NCBI GenBank assembly: GCA_900323505.1
Contig: OOIN01000006.1
Span: 248,001-312,000 of the forward strand
Length of the DNA: 64,000 bases
Origin: Ustilago trichophora
Taxonomy: Eukaryota; Basidiomycota; Ustilaginomycetes; Ustilaginales; Ustilaginaceae
Reading direction: 5' to 3'
Below are positions 62,383 through 64,000 of the stretch, piece by piece (position 1 is the first letter of the stretch; each line of letters opens with the position of its first letter). The position numbers and the translations under genes are program-made. The notes under the pieces were generated by a model that was not told the origin of the DNA, did not search any database, and worked only from the letters and a program-made list of their open reading frames with translations.

Positions 62383-63899
62383 ATGGTTCCCGCAAAGAGC
62401 CCTTTTGAGGACCGCAGCCTGCCACCACCTCCCGAGGTCCCCGCCAAGTCTGGTAACAGCATGGCCAACAAGTTTGCCAACGCCTTCCGTAGGCAAACTG
62501 CCGAGGACAAGGCCAAGAAGCGCGCCAAGGACAAGCGTATGAATGACGAGATCAACAAGCTTGCTGCCAAAAGTAGCCGAATGGACATCATCGATCGTCT
62601 AGATCTTTCCGGAATCAACGGATCTAGCAGTAAGTCATCTACGGCGACTAGCCTCCCTATTTGAGCTCACTTTGACATGATCGCATGCTGACCTTTGACT
62701 TTTTTGCCCTCCTTGCAGTGTTCCACCATGACTCGCCATACGATGCCTGCACACCTCACATGAACAAAGGCAAACGCGCTCCCGTCGGTGCTTTCGATCC
62801 CAACATTGACCCCATGACTGGTCTGGCACGAAACCAGCCAGCCGCCAAGAAGGCCGGACGTGCCAACGCTCAGGATGCGCTTGCAGCGGATGAAAGCCCC
62901 GTCGACGAAAAGGGTGCTGCTCGACCCGGCATCAACACCAACGGCGGTCGCACTCGAAGCGCCACTGCTCCCCTCGTTCCTTCGCTTTCCATGCACGCTG
63001 AAGGTTCTGCCACAGAGCTTCCTCTCGACGAAGACATCGACGCCGACCGAGACGCCGAAGCCGAACGCATCTGGCGTAGTCGTCAGGGCTACCACACTCA
63101 GCCTTCCAACGTCCCCGACAGCCGATACGACGTCTCGAACCCCAACGCCGACGTCTGGGGTGTCAGTGCCGAGCCATGGCAAGACTTTGCTCAGCCCAAG
63201 GCACGCGTTCGTTCCACCCTCAGCCCATACTCTGCCAACCCTGGCGACCGCAGTGGCACCACCAGCGCTGCTAGCAGTGTTCTCGACATGGAAGCCATCA
63301 TGACGGGCAAGAAGAAGCCAACCCGCGCGCACGAGGACCTCGCAACTGGAAGTGCCAGTCCCTTCCCCGAACCCAACTGGGACGCGCAGGCTGGAGGTGC
63401 CTCGTCGGATGCACCCAAGCGCAGCAAGAGTCTCATCAAGCGCATCCGTAGCATGCGTGAGAACCCCAATGTTCCGGCACCTGAGGATGGTGGTGTCGAA
63501 ATGGGTGTCCGCGACCGCCGTCGAAGAGCAGCTCAGCACAAGCACTCGCCAAGCACACCGCCGCTTCGAAACGACTATGGAGGTGCCCCTTCATCGTCGT
63601 ACGAGTCTCGTGCTGCTGCTGCTGACGCTGCCGTTTCCAGTGGTAGCTACGGTCGCCGCACCGGCCGCACAGTTGTTACGCCCAACGAGAGAGACGTTCT
63701 CACACCACGAGCTCAGCGTGATGAAGACGCATCCTACTTCGAGCAGCAGCAACTTTCCTCTTCCCACGATTCGAGGACAGGCCGTTCTCCAGCTGCGGAA
63801 GGTACTGGACTGACCAGGAATGGAAGTCTTTTCAACAAATTTAGGAGGGGTCAGAAATCGTCTCCCAAGTCGGCGGAACGTCCTGCTGCATATACCTAA
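62383..63899 (+). CDS. PAL1: Pal1-family cell morphology / endocytosis protein
   Basis: Pal1 in fission yeast concentrates at cortical growth sites with the endocytic machinery and helps keep cell shape. Exons 62383-62629 and 62719-63899 (89-nt intron, GTAAGT..CAG) give 475 residues. The exon join creates NGSSMFHHDSPYDACTPHMN, the conserved start of the Pal1 domain, followed by KRAPVGAFDPNIDPMTGLAR. The first ATG in this frame is 62383 (MVPAKSPFED); codons before it are open but begin with non-ATG triplets. The NPFED-like motif SPFEDRSLPPPPEVPAK near the start and SNVPDSRYDVSNPNADVWGV are typical of adaptor-type proteins. The C-terminal half is Ser/Arg-rich and disordered with NKFRRGQKSS near the end. 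Complete gene, stop 100 bp before the window end. Confidence 0.9.
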
Positions 63900-64000
63900 G
63901 CCTTTCCCCAACGACTCGGCTGCTACTTTTCTTTCCCCCACCCAGTGACAGTTATCGCTTATGCTTTCATTCTCTCATTCGATACCTGTTTAGCACTCAT

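Overview
The window looks like nuclear DNA of a basidiomycete fungus, most probably a smut or smut-related yeast (Ustilaginomycotina: Ustilago, Sporisorium or Pseudozyma type). The reasons are long, mostly intron-poor genes on both strands, short GT-AG introns (87-130 nt, with one of 413 nt), GC-rich codon use, serine/alanine-rich low-complexity protein tails, an intron-containing nuclear tRNA, and pyrimidine-rich leaders with simple repeats between genes. The genus is inferred from style and protein families, not from a database match. I see no transposon, CRISPR array, rRNA or prophage-like element.

Layout. 1-9.2 kb, minus strand: the 5' part of a phosphatidylethanolamine N-methyltransferase (CHO2), a two-RRM RNA-binding protein (three exons), and a NIPA-type magnesium transporter. 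9.2-16 kb, plus strand: the Smc5/6 subunit Nse3 (MAGE family) and a 1350-residue protein joining leucine-rich repeats to two CCCH zinc fingers. 16-19 kb, minus strand: an HSDL2-like short-chain dehydrogenase and the m6A RNA methyltransferase METTL3/IME4. 19.6-30.5 kb, plus strand: a tail-anchored PEX26-like peroxin, a single-pass membrane protein of unknown function, an F-box/WD40 ubiquitin-ligase subunit and an HD-domain phosphohydrolase.

30.7-41.6 kb: a zinc-type alcohol dehydrogenase-like oxidoreductase (minus, three exons), a DszC-like acyl-CoA-dehydrogenase-fold flavoenzyme (plus), an acidic U1-type zinc-finger protein (minus) and phosphoinositide-specific phospholipase C (plus, 1504 residues). 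41.9-48.5 kb, plus strand: tRNA-Gly(GCC) with an intron, a secreted histidine-rich double-psi beta-barrel protein, dihydroxy-acid dehydratase (ILV3) and the protein-histidine methyltransferase HPM1/METTL18. 48.5-59 kb: an LigE/F-like glutathione S-transferase (minus), the splicing factor CWC2 (minus), a 1395-residue leucine-rich-repeat protein with a probable PP1-docking motif (plus) and an ATG22-like vacuolar permease (minus). 62.4-63.9 kb, plus strand: the cell-shape/endocytosis protein Pal1.

These are mainly housekeeping genes and do not form an obvious pathway cluster. Several act on RNA (two-RRM protein, LRR-CCCH protein, METTL3, CWC2, HPM1, tRNA), but they are scattered on both strands and I infer no operon-like unit. 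The parts most worth a second look are the LRR-CCCH protein, METTL3, the secreted His-rich barrel protein, the DszC-like enzyme, the PEX26-like gene with a tiny last exon, the in-frame 99-nt intron of the ATG22-like gene, and a perfect 22-bp palindrome between the NIPA and NSE3 genes.
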